Origin: Nostoc flagelliforme FACHB-838
GTDB taxonomy: Bacteria > Cyanobacteriota > Cyanobacteriia > Cyanobacteriales > Nostocaceae
DNA length: 59,356 nucleotides
NCBI RefSeq assembly: GCF_014698065.1
Contig: NZ_JACJSI010000043.1
Coordinates: forward strand, 1 to 59,356
Reading direction: 5' to 3'
Below the pieces are notes generated by a model. That model was given only the letters and a program-made list of their open reading frames with translations, made no database searches and had not been told where the DNA came from. Both the position numbers and the translations under genes were made by a program. Positions 43,679-51,983 of the stretch are shown one piece after another; position 1 is the stretch's first letter; each line of letters opens with the position of its first letter.

Positions 43679-45089
43679 AACAATAGAAGTCCGCAATCCC
43701 CGAACTGGCAAATTTGACTATGTAATTATCCCACCGCCTCCGAGACTGGTGGTACAGCAATGTAAGCGCACGCGTAGGGCACAAATTCGCTGGCAGCAGT
43801 TGGGTTTAGAGAGGAGAATTGAAGCTTTACAGCAGTGGAAGAAAGCGATATTATCTGGACGCGATCGCCTTACAGAAGCTTTGGTAAATGATACAGGAAG
43901 ATTGTCAACTTCTGTATTAGAAATAGATTCCTTCCTCTCTAGCATCGATCGCTGGTGTAGGTTAGCACCAGAATTGCTGCAAGAATCTACAAAAAATACA
44001 GCCATTCCCTTTATCGCTTTGCAACAAACATCGGTTCCTTATCCCCTAGTTGGGGTAATTAGCCCGTGGAATTTTCCCCTGTTACTGTCTACCATTGATA
44101 CCATTCCGGCATTGTTGGCGGGTTGTGCTGTGATTGTTAAACCCAGTGAAATCGCTCCCCGCTTCGTAGCACCAGTCAAAACAGCACTCAACGCCGTTTC
44201 TGAATTGCGTGATGTTTTAACTTTTGTGGAAGGAGCAGGCGAAACTGGATCTGCTTTGATTGAAAATGTAGATTTAGTATGTTTTACAGGCAGTGTAGCC
44301 ACGGGGAGAAAAGTTGCACAAGCGGCTGCTAAACAGTTTATTCCAGCTTTTTTGGAATTAGGAGGAAAAGATCCTGCGATCGTTTTAGAATCAGCCAATT
44401 TAGAATTAGCAACCTCAGCAATATTGTGGGGTTCCGTCGTCAACACCGGACAGTCATGTCTCTCAATTGAGCGAATTTACGTTGCAGACTCCATATTTGA
44501 AAAGTTTTACCATCAACTAGTAACCAAAGCACATCGCCTTCAATTAGCCTACCCCACAGTCGAAAGTGGAGAAATTGGCCCCATCATCGCCGAAAAACAA
44601 GCAGCAATTATTAGCGATCATCTCGTAGATGCAGTGGAAAAGGGAGCAGTAATTCACTGCGGCGGCGTAATAGAAGATTTAGGTGGCGGTTGGTGGTGTC
44701 GTCCCACAGTACTTACCCAGGTTAATCATTCCATGAAAGTGATGACCGAAGAGACTTTCGGCCCCATTATGCCAGTGATGCCTTTTTCCACAGTAGAGGA
44801 AGCAGTATCTTTAGCCAATGACTCAATTTATGGATTAAGTGCTGCTGTGTTTGCCTCGGAAGCCGAGGCCTTAGAAATTGCCCAACAGATAGATGCAGGT
44901 GCTATTAGTATCAACGATGCTGGACTAACTGCCATCATGCATGAAGGAGAGAAAAACGCCTTCAAATTCTCCGGTTTGGGAGGGTCACGCATGGGTGCGG
45001 CGGCGCTGAAACGATTCATGCGAAAAAAAGCTATTTTGATCAAAACTAACGATACTAATGACCCTTGGTGGTTTGGAAATGGGGAGTGA
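43671..45089 (+). CDS. Aldehyde dehydrogenase family protein
   Basis: The 472-residue protein has the ALDH landmarks: GVISPWNFPLLLS, the NAD-site VCFTGSVATGRKVAQAA, the general base Glu in LELGGKDPAIVL and the catalytic Cys in NTGQSCLSIERIYV, followed by EETFGPIMPVMPF. It oxidises an aldehyde to an acid with NAD(P)+ in the cytoplasm; the substrate is unknown. It lies 76 bases after the nitrilase-like gene on the same strand, and its start codon sits within a short tandem repeat. Confidence 0.9.
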   Translation: MTKTIEVRNPRTGKFDYVIIPPPPRLVVQQCKRTRRAQIRWQQLGLERRIEALQQWKKAILSGRDRLTEALVNDTGRLSTSVLEIDSFLSSIDRWCRLAPELLQESTKNTAIPFIALQQTSVPYPLVGVISPWNFPLLLSTIDTIPALLAGCAVIVKPSEIAPRFVAPVKTALNAVSELRDVLTFVEGAGETGSALIENVDLVCFTGSVATGRKVAQAAAKQFIPAFLELGGKDPAIVLESANLELATSAILWGSVVNTGQSCLSIERIYVADSIFEKFYHQLVTKAHRLQLAYPTVESGEIGPIIAEKQAAIISDHLVDAVEKGAVIHCGGVIEDLGGGWWCRPTVLTQVNHSMKVMTEETFGPIMPVMPFSTVEEAVSLANDSIYGLSAAVFASEAEALEIAQQIDAGAISINDAGLTAIMHEGEKNAFKFSGLGGSRMGAAALKRFMRKKAILIKTNDTNDPWWFGNGE

Positions 45090-45420
45090 CCAATGCCATC
45101 ATCACTATGTAACTCATTAGCTTAACCAATGGCGATCGCTTCTGCCACAGTTTCGTCTACGATAACTAAAGCATCTGGAAGAACTTTCATAGTTTTGGTT
45201 CACAATACGAGGCCATTTGTTCAGAACACAAGTCTGTTGGTTCACTTGGTCAGTGGTGTGGTGTTGAAGTATGGCAAAGACATTGGATCAACTTTAAAAC
45301 CAAGAGGAACATCAAGATTCCTAACACTCCTAAGTTGAAGTGTCACTAGTGAGAATAGTATTACAAATAGGCATTCCATTAGTAGAAACTACTCTGGAAA
45401 AATAGTGTGAGGTTATAGTA
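45090..45420. other. Intergenic region after the aldehyde dehydrogenase
   Basis: No convincing gene is seen. A 69-codon plus-strand frame at 45129-45338 has poor composition and no ribosome site and is not counted. Confidence 0.5.
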
Positions 45421-45798
45421 ATGGATGAGCAGCATCGGTACTTGCAAATCGCGCTTGTTGTTGGAATTGCTTTTATCCTGGTCTATCCGTTGATGAAGGT
45501 CTGGCCATCGGGCTGGTCATGGCAACCAGGTCAATATGAATACGAACAGATGATCGTGGGTGTTTATGCGACGCTCGGTGTCTTTTTACTATGGGCTTCT
45601 CGAAAACCAGAAGTGCATCTCAGTTTAATCTGGTTCACCGTCTGGTCGAGTTTTGTCCACGGGCTGATCATGGCGGTACACGCAGTGATTGACCCGGCAG
45701 AACGTGGACACTTGTTCGGCGATGTTCCAGCATTGATCTTGGTAGCAATTGTCCTTGGTTTCCTAGCATCACGCGAAGTAGCGCCAGTGCATGAATGA
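45421..45798 (+). CDS. DUF6632-type small membrane protein
   Basis: The 125-residue product has four membrane spans (about residues 8-24, 42-60, 70-88, 102-117) with conserved-looking polar residues in VYATLGVFLLWASRKPEVH and SSFVHGLIMAVHAVIDP. The pattern agrees with the DUF6632 family as I recall it; the function is unknown. It is monocistronic by its spacing. Confidence 0.65.
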   Translation: MDEQHRYLQIALVVGIAFILVYPLMKVWPSGWSWQPGQYEYEQMIVGVYATLGVFLLWASRKPEVHLSLIWFTVWSSFVHGLIMAVHAVIDPAERGHLFGDVPALILVAIVLGFLASREVAPVHE

Positions 45799-45889
45799 GC
45801 GCGGCATAGCAAATTAAATGCAGTGGATAGAGTTATCTGCCTCCAGTAAGTTTCGTCGCTATACTACGGTGAATGATGCTCATTGCTTT

Positions 45890-45925
45890 TAGTAGGCGTA
45901 GCCCAACCCAGGCATCGCACTCTTG
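45890..45925. repeat. Dispersed repeat AGTAGGCGTAGCCCAAC...GGCATCGC
   Basis: The element GTAGGCGTAGCCCAACCC followed by AGGCATCGC belongs to the same family as those at 4682, 42613 and 48560. Confidence 0.5.
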
Positions 45926-46078
45926 AGAAGATGCGATCGCATCGTCCAATTTGGCACTTTCATGTTTTTAGAATTAGGAAGTTGCCTTCAAAGTATTAAA
46001 AAAATCTATAGGTCGATTTCTACAATAGCGTTACACTCTATAACGGACTAAGCCTTTATGTAGATTCTGTAGCGCCTG

Positions 46079-46355
46079 ATGAACCTAGCCGATATCCTCA
46101 AAGACTCAAACTACAAACTGTCGCTTTGCTACGGCGGAAATTGAGCAGTTAGAGCAGAGCATTACTCCCAAAGCAACCAAAAGTGGCGAAGTGCCTTATA
46201 TAGTTTGTTTGGTGCGTCAGAAGGCAATTAAGCTGACACCAGAGGAAGCAATTCGGCAGCTATATTTACAGGTTTTAAATCAACGCCTATAAAAGACTCT
46301 GGTTGTACAGCGAGAACTTTTCCCGATTACTTTACTCGATTTTTCCAAATGTTAG
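46079..46355 (+). pseudogene. Remnant of a type I restriction-modification N-terminal region
   Basis: Frame 1 starts MNLADILKDSNYKLSL and then stops. A second frame continues with ATAEIEQLEQSITPKATKSG, VPYIVCLVRQKAIKLTPEEA and IRQLYLQVLNQRL, ending at TAA 46288-46290. After that stop, QRELFPITLLDFS is still recognisable. The start and the IRQLYL pattern are those of HSDR/N-type subunits of type I systems. With one frameshift and an in-frame stop, and nothing downstream, it is non-functional. Confidence 0.6.
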
Positions 46356-46376
46356 AACAATAGAAGGTGAATTGCA

Positions 46377-46823
46377 ATGTCTAATATTCGAGAAGGAATG
46401 CCCGTGCTTGCTCGTCATGAAGGAGATTGGGTAGGAACTTATACATTAATTGATACAGCAGGAAAAATCCTTGACAGTCATGAGTCTCACTTAAGTTGTC
46501 AATTTCCAGAAAATGGCCCTCATTCCTACTACCAAATTAATCGCTACAAATGGTCTGATGGTAGGCAAGAAGAGCATAAATTTCCAGGAAGCTATAAAGA
46601 TAATAAACTCTGGTTTGACACCGATCGCATTGACGGAAAAGCCTGGGAAGCCGATGATTCGATTGTTATTTTGTGGTTTAGTTATAAGACAAACCCAGAA
46701 ATGAGCTTATATGAAATGATCTACATTAGTCCTGACAATAACAATCGTGCCCGCACTTGGCATTGGTTTAAAAACAATCAAATCTTTCAACGCACCCTAA
46801 TTCAAGAAGAACGGGTAAGATAG
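46377..46823 (+). CDS. DUF3598 family protein
   Basis: The 148-residue product matches the cyanobacterial DUF3598 pattern: MPVLARHEGDWVGTYTLID at the start, YYQINRYKWSDGRQEEHKFP in the middle and HWFKNNQIFQRTLIQEERV near the end. The family is thought to have a lipocalin-like barrel and no established role. AAGGTG lies before the ATG. A domain of this kind can bind small molecules; no specific ligand is suggested by neighbours. Confidence 0.78.
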   Translation: MSNIREGMPVLARHEGDWVGTYTLIDTAGKILDSHESHLSCQFPENGPHSYYQINRYKWSDGRQEEHKFPGSYKDNKLWFDTDRIDGKAWEADDSIVILWFSYKTNPEMSLYEMIYISPDNNNRARTWHWFKNNQIFQRTLIQEERVR

Positions 46824-46948
46824 TAATTTCTCCCCTCAAAGATAAACGCTTATTATTCTTCAGTCCGTGCAGGCGGACTTTGTTTGTGTAGCTACGACTT
46901 CTAATCGTTAGACTTTCATCTCAAATTTCAACTTAGTAAGGTATACGC

Positions 46949-48337
46949 ATGGCCAAAGGTGACAAAATAAACTTCTCTACCCCTAGCGGATTTCCAGAAT
47001 TTCTTCCTAGCGAAAAGCGTCTAGAATTATATTTACTAGATATCATCCGTAGAGTTTTTGAAAGCTATGGATTTACACCTATCGAAACACCTGCTGTAGA
47101 ACGCTTAGAAGTGCTGCAAGCTAAAGGTAATCAAGGCGACAATATCATCTATGGCATTGATCCCATATTGCCACCGAATCGCCAAGCTGAGAGAGATAAA
47201 TCGGGCGAAACTGGTTCGGAAGCAAGAGCTTTAAAATTCGATCAGACAGTTCCTTTGGCGGCGTATATTGCCCGTCACCTGAATGAATTAACCTTTCCCT
47301 TTGCCCGCTACCAAACAGATGTAGTTTTTCGTGGTGAGCGGGCAAAAGATGGGCGTTTTCGCCAGTTTCGCCAATGCGATATTGATGTAGTTGCTCGTCG
47401 TGAACTCAGCTTGCTCTATGATGCTCAGATGCCTGCAATTATCACTGAGATATTTGAAGCAATTAATATTGGTGATTTTCTAATTCGCATCAACAACCGT
47501 AAAGTTCTTACTGGTTTCTTTAAATCATTGGGAATTGCTGAAAATCAAATTAAATCTTGTATTGGGATTGTTGATACTTTAGAAAAGATTGGTGAAAGTA
47601 AGGTAAAACAGGATTTAGAAAAAGAAGGAATTGCAGCAGAGCAGGCGCAAAAAATCATTGAATTTATTAAAATTGACGGTTCGGTTGATGACGTATTAGA
47701 TAAGCTTAAGCACCTCGCTCAGAATCCCCTAGAAACTGAGCAATTGAGCTTAGGAGTTAGCGAATTAGAAACGGTAATTACAGGAGTGCGTAATCTCGGA
47801 GTTGCCGAGAATTGTTTTTGTATTGATTTATCAATTGCGCGTGGTCTTGATTACTATACAGGCACAGTTTATGAAACAACCCTATTAGGACATGAAGCTT
47901 TAGGTAGTATTTGTTCTGGCGGTAGATATGAAGAATTAGTTGGGGTATTTTTGGGCGAGAAAATGCCTGGTGTAGGCATTTCTATAGGCTTAACTCGCTT
48001 AATTAGTCGCTTGTTAAAAGCTGGTATTCTAAATACCTTAGCTGCGACACCAGCCCAGGTGATGGTAGTGAATATGCAAGAAGATTTAATGCCCACTTAT
48101 TTAAAAGTTTCTCAACATCTGCGTCAGGCGGGAATTAACGTTATCACTAACTTTGATAAGCGTCCCTTGGGTAAACAATTTCAATTAGCAGACAAGCAAG
48201 GAATACAATTTTGCGTAATTATTGGTTCTGAAGAAGCAGCTGCACAAAAATCTTCGCTCAAAGATTTGAAAACAGGGGAGCAAGTAGAAGTGTTACTAGA
48301 AAATCTGGCAGAGGAAGTTAAAAGAAGGCTTACTTAA
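46949..48337 (+). CDS. hisS: Histidyl-tRNA synthetase
   Basis: The 462-residue protein has the class II motifs of HisRS: motif 1 area (GFPEFLPSEKRLELYLLDII), motif 2 (ERAKDGRFRQFRQCDIDV) and the HisA signature (ARGLDYYTGTVYE), then motif 3 (PGVGISIGLTRLISRL) and a C-terminal anticodon-binding domain (VMVVNMQEDLMPTYLK). It charges tRNA-His in the cytoplasm and is essential unless a second copy exists. A helical insertion near residue 190-270 is typical. Standing alone on the plus strand. Confidence 0.9.
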   Translation: MAKGDKINFSTPSGFPEFLPSEKRLELYLLDIIRRVFESYGFTPIETPAVERLEVLQAKGNQGDNIIYGIDPILPPNRQAERDKSGETGSEARALKFDQTVPLAAYIARHLNELTFPFARYQTDVVFRGERAKDGRFRQFRQCDIDVVARRELSLLYDAQMPAIITEIFEAINIGDFLIRINNRKVLTGFFKSLGIAENQIKSCIGIVDTLEKIGESKVKQDLEKEGIAAEQAQKIIEFIKIDGSVDDVLDKLKHLAQNPLETEQLSLGVSELETVITGVRNLGVAENCFCIDLSIARGLDYYTGTVYETTLLGHEALGSICSGGRYEELVGVFLGEKMPGVGISIGLTRLISRLLKAGILNTLAATPAQVMVVNMQEDLMPTYLKVSQHLRQAGINVITNFDKRPLGKQFQLADKQGIQFCVIIGSEEAAAQKSSLKDLKTGEQVEVLLENLAEEVKRRLT

Positions 48338-48421
48338 AATTTTTCTTATAAAGTAGCAACTGTCTATGACGATGTGTTACAGCTTCCACCTCACACACTT
48401 GAACTTATTTGGAAGTCCTTT

Positions 48422-48514
48422 ATGAGTTTGTCGGATTTACCTAATCTTTGGGTTCCTCTAGCACTTTTAGGCTTAATTGTTATAGCTGCTGTATTTTTCA
48501 GCCGCAGCAATTGA
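48422..48514 (+). CDS. 30-residue single-span membrane peptide
   Basis: An ATG at 48422 opens MSLSDLPNLWVPLALLGLIV followed by IAAVFFSRSN and TGA at 48512-48514. The shape, a polar start, one hydrophobic helix and a positive end, is that of small thylakoid subunits and stress microproteins. A short A-rich context but no clear ribosome site. It could be a real microprotein or a chance frame. Confidence 0.4.
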   Translation: MSLSDLPNLWVPLALLGLIVIAAVFFSRSN

Positions 48515-48554
48515 TATTGTGATGGAAATTGGCTAGTGAAAGTTGTTGTTGTCT

Positions 48555-48612
48555 GCGTAGGCGTAGCCTGCCGTTCGCGTAGCGTCTTGTAGAGAAGGCA
48601 TCGCCTACTTCA
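48555..48612. repeat. Cluster of dispersed repeats
   Basis: GTCTGCGTAGGCGTAGCC, then TTCGCGTAGCGTCTTGTAGA and GAAGGCATCGCC form a concentrated run of Nostoc-type repeats between hisS and the TMEM175 remnant. Confidence 0.6.
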
Positions 48613-48660
48613 TTCTTACGCGCACCCTCATTTCTCACCACGGTAGGGATTAGACTCTAG

Positions 48661-48827
48661 TGATCGCACTCGGTGCAGACTTAAAAGGAAAAATATCGAT
48701 GGGATTCTATGCTACAGCAATTCCACTTGCCTTTGTGAACTCATGGTTTGCCTGCTTATTATACGTTCTGGTTGCTGTTATGTAGCTCATCCCCGACCGT
48801 CGCATTGAGAATACTCTTACTCTTTAA
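48661..48827 (+). pseudogene. C-terminal remnant of a TMEM175-type potassium channel
   Basis: One frame reads IALGADLKGKISMGFYATAI then PLAFVNSWFACLLYVLVAVM, an in-frame TAG at 48783-48785, then LIPDRRIENTLTL and TAA at 48825-48827. This is the end of the DUF1211/TMEM175 family, where WLIPDRRIE is typical; a TGG codon has become TAG. The 5' part of the gene is missing. It is a dead remnant. Confidence 0.65.
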
Positions 48828-48839
48828 ACGAATTACGAA

Positions 48840-50033
48840 TTACTTACAAGTGCAATATCTAAACACAAAAAATATCAGAACTGCAAAACCAGTCGCCGCA
48901 AAAAATACGCTACTAATTCCGCCAAAACCAAAGGCATAGCCCATTAACAACGGCCCTAATGTTTGCCCTAATCCATAGAATGTCCCGTTTACCGATATAA
49001 TCGTCGCCAAATATTCTTTTGGTGCTAAATCTGCTAAAAGTGTTTGGATAGTAGGAAAACCAATACCAAGCCCAATACCAAAAATTGTACTAGGGATTAA
49101 TAGTAACCAGATATTTGACACAAAGGGAACTATTAACATAGCTAAAGCATAAAAAACATAAGATGCACTAATTAAACTTGTGCCACTAAATCTTCTACCT
49201 AATCTACCTAATTGGGAAGCTGTGATGGTAATTGCTATAGAAACACTAGAAAGTAGCAATCCAATAATAGTAGGCGGCGCTTTAAAGGTATCGTTAATTA
49301 ACTGTGGTAAATAGGTAACGTAAGCGCCATAAAGAAACACAAAGTTAGCAGCACTGGCAATAAAAAGTCCAAATAGCTGACGATTTTTCAGAACTTTTAC
49401 GGCATTGCTTAAATACTGTTGGAGATTGCGTTCGCCTTTTGGTTCTGGATTTTTGAGTGCAAACAAAACTAGTAATCCGAGAGGAATCGCTAATATTGGC
49501 AGCATGAAGGGATAATACCAGCCCATTGTTGCTAATGCGCCACCAATTATTGGATAACTAGATGTGCCGACGCTGCTAATACTTGCATTGTAACCCATTG
49601 CAGCAATTCGTCTGTCTCCTGTGTATAAATCGCCGATTAAGGTGATACTCAAAGAGAGCAAAGAAGCAGCACCAATTCCTTGCAGCAAACGCAACCATAG
49701 CAATAAATTAAAATCACGAGCAAAGGCGCAGGCTGTACCAGCTATGCCAAATAAAAATAGTGAAGGAACAATAATTTTCTTTCTGCCCCATCTATCGGCA
49801 AAAATACCAATAATTGGCCCTAAAATCAGAGATGGAAATGTAAATGCTGTAATCAATAAACCCAAGTTTTTCGGATTGATATTTAAGTCTTTGGCTAACT
49901 TGGGAAAAGCCGGAGTCACGCTAGAAACTCCGATAACAGCAATCAATGCAACTGCACAAATAATCTGAAAATTTAGCTCTAGATAAATTGGCCTCTGTCG
50001 TTCAAATTGGCTGTTATCTTCTGGTGAATTCAT
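48840..50033 (-). CDS. Major facilitator superfamily transporter
   Basis: The 397-residue protein has twelve predicted membrane spans and the MFS signature between spans 2 and 3 (GIFADRWGRKKIIVPSLFLF). Span 5 holds SSVGTSSYPIIGGALATMGW, as in drug-efflux types (DHA1). It would move a small molecule out of the cell using the proton gradient; the substrate is unknown. It lies 96 bases downstream of the rubrerythrin gene on the same strand, separated by a hairpin. Confidence 0.85.
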   Translation of the reverse strand: MNSPEDNSQFERQRPIYLELNFQIICAVALIAVIGVSSVTPAFPKLAKDLNINPKNLGLLITAFTFPSLILGPIIGIFADRWGRKKIIVPSLFLFGIAGTACAFARDFNLLLWLRLLQGIGAASLLSLSITLIGDLYTGDRRIAAMGYNASISSVGTSSYPIIGGALATMGWYYPFMLPILAIPLGLLVLFALKNPEPKGERNLQQYLSNAVKVLKNRQLFGLFIASAANFVFLYGAYVTYLPQLINDTFKAPPTIIGLLLSSVSIAITITASQLGRLGRRFSGTSLISASYVFYALAMLIVPFVSNIWLLLIPSTIFGIGLGIGFPTIQTLLADLAPKEYLATIISVNGTFYGLGQTLGPLLMGYAFGFGGISSVFFAATGFAVLIFFVFRYCTCK

Positions 50034-50062
50034 GATTTTACCTTGGTGTATAAATAATCAAG

Positions 50063-50094
50063 AACGCGAAGCATCTCTTAAGACGCTTCGCGTT
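50063..50094 (-). terminator. Hairpin between rubrerythrin and MFS genes
   Basis: AACGCGAAGC (50063-50072) pairs with GCTTCGCGTT (50085-50094), with TCT/AGA pairing inside. It lies just past the rubrerythrin stop on the minus strand and probably ends that transcript, although no long T-run follows. Confidence 0.55.
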
Positions 50095-50129
50095 TATGTG
50101 CAAAAAAGAGTGCCTAATTGATTGTCGTC

Positions 50130-50843
50130 TTAAGCTGCAATTTTTTCCTCAAATGGTTTAAAGGTTTTTTTGCTAGCACCGCAAATCGGACATTCCCAGT
50201 CATCAGGAATTTCTTCAAAAGGTGTACCAGGTGCAATTCCCGAATCAGGATCGCCAGCAACCGGATCGTAAATCATGCTGCATTTTCTACAAATCCATTT
50301 CCGAGTTTTGGCATCTTCACCTGCGACTCTGGTTGCTGTTTGTCCTCCATTTAATACTTCTAAGGCTTCAGCGTAGCGATCGGCGTGGTAATTTTCGATA
50401 AATTTTAACAAACCAAAACGGTGTGCAGCTTCCCGAAATGTGTTGGCATGATCGGTAGATTCTTTAACTTGTTTAAGAAATTCTTCAGCCGCAGGATTGT
50501 CGTGATCGCGTTGAGCATCTGCGGCAAACTCAGGATACATTGTAGTATATTCGTAAGTCTCACCCTCAATTGCCAAAGATAAACAGCGAGATATAATTTC
50601 CCGCTTTTGTTCATCAGTTAAAGCAGCCGAATCTTCTACTACAAGTTCTGGATGCAGCAATTTAAAATGTGCAAAAGCGTGTTCGGTTTCTTGATCGGCT
50701 GTTTCTTTAAAAAGTTTCGCCAAATCTGCAAACCCAAGTTGACGCGCCACATCAGCAAAAAACAGATACTTGCGATTTGCCATCGATTCACCACCGAAAG
50801 CAGCTTCTAAGTTTTGAAGTGTAGTAAAGTTGGACAAATCCAT
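50130..50843 (-). CDS. Rubrerythrin
   Basis: The 237-residue protein has a ferritin-like four-helix domain with the di-iron ligands in EAAFGGESMANRKY, ETADQETEHAFAH and the second helix pair, and a C-terminal rubredoxin domain with WICRKCSMIYDP and WECPICGASK (two CxxC pairs). It lets cells reduce hydrogen peroxide with NAD(P)H through rubredoxin and is known from Anabaena heterocysts. Cytoplasmic. Upstream region holds no clear promoter by eye. Confidence 0.92.
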   Translation of the reverse strand: MDLSNFTTLQNLEAAFGGESMANRKYLFFADVARQLGFADLAKLFKETADQETEHAFAHFKLLHPELVVEDSAALTDEQKREIISRCLSLAIEGETYEYTTMYPEFAADAQRDHDNPAAEEFLKQVKESTDHANTFREAAHRFGLLKFIENYHADRYAEALEVLNGGQTATRVAGEDAKTRKWICRKCSMIYDPVAGDPDSGIAPGTPFEEIPDDWECPICGASKKTFKPFEEKIAA

Positions 50844-51136
50844 AATTTTTGAATGCCTGTAAAAGTGATATTTGGTGCAAAAGAACAGATTCTACAAGCA
50901 AATAGACGAGCCGTTATTTGTATAAGTTAGAAAAGGTTTATACAAACTTTTTCAGCCCAGATTTAGCAATCTGCTTTGTTAACTGCTCTTGGATAATTAT
51001 ATTCCAGTAAAAAGCTCTAATTAATGGAAGTAGCAGGCTAATTTTCACCTACGATAACAAGACTAGTAATACCGACGTTATCGGCTGAGGTTTTTATACG
51101 GAGAATATCGTGTTCATGAGGAGAGCTTTCATTGCC

Positions 51137-51877
51137 TCATGCGATTCCACCGTTGACACGAATGTTTTGCCCAGTGATCCACCTAGCTTCATCGCTAGCG
51201 AGAAACGCTACTACATCGGCGATTTCTTGCACATCTCCCAGTTTGCCAAAAGCAGCCATTTGGGCTAAACGGTCTATCTGTTCTTGTGTTTTGCCTTCTC
51301 GAAACATTTCTGTATCGGTGGGGCCAGGAGAAATAACATTAACTGCGATCGCTTTTGCACCCAATTCTTTAGCTAGTACCCGCGTGATTTGTTCAACAGC
51401 ACCTTTGGTTCCTACATAAGCACTGTAAGTTGGCAGCATCATCGCCGTGGTTGATGAAGAAAAGTTGATAATCCGCCCCCCTTCTGCCATGTGTTGCGCG
51501 GCTTGTTGGCAAGTAAAATAAGTGCCTTTGACGTTAATGGCAAAAATCGCGTCGAAATCTTCTTCACTCACCTGAGTAATTGGTTTATAGAGGGCGATTC
51601 CGGCGTTGTTGACCAAAATATCGATTTTACCAAAGCGCTCAAGTGTTTGCTCAAATAACCGTTGAATGTCGGGTAATTTGCTAATATCAGCTTGTACGGC
51701 GATCGCTTCTACTCCCAACTTTTCAATTTCTGCAACAACTTCCTGTGCTTTGCCTGCATTACCCGCATAGTTAACGACAATAGATGCGCCGTTACCAGCT
51801 AACTTGAGTGCGATGGCTCGTCCAATTCCCCGCGATGAACCAGTGATAATTGCAACTTTCCCGGCTATTGATGCCAT
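51137..51877 (-). CDS. Short-chain dehydrogenase/reductase
   Basis: The 246-residue protein shows the classical SDR pattern: TGSSRGIG near residue 12, NNAG near 90, the catalytic Ser, Tyr and Lys in NFSSSTTAMM and YSAYVGTKGAV, and ISPGPTDTEMF. It uses NADP(H) and reduces or oxidises an alcohol or ketone; such genes are often annotated as 3-oxoacyl-ACP or glucose dehydrogenase, but the substrate cannot be read. No operon partner. Confidence 0.9.
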   Translation of the reverse strand: MASIAGKVAIITGSSRGIGRAIALKLAGNGASIVVNYAGNAGKAQEVVAEIEKLGVEAIAVQADISKLPDIQRLFEQTLERFGKIDILVNNAGIALYKPITQVSEEDFDAIFAINVKGTYFTCQQAAQHMAEGGRIINFSSSTTAMMLPTYSAYVGTKGAVEQITRVLAKELGAKAIAVNVISPGPTDTEMFREGKTQEQIDRLAQMAAFGKLGDVQEIADVVAFLASDEARWITGQNIRVNGGIA

Positions 51878-51983
51878 AGATTAATCTAGTTTAATTTTGT
51901 TAATCAAAGTGATTCTCTGCTCTTAACGTACTGTATCAAGGTTAAATTTAGCGATCGCAGTCATTGATCATTTACCCTGCTCT

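Noticed and set aside
45129..45338. 69-codon plus-strand frame
   Set aside because: No ribosome site, no domain, low-information composition.
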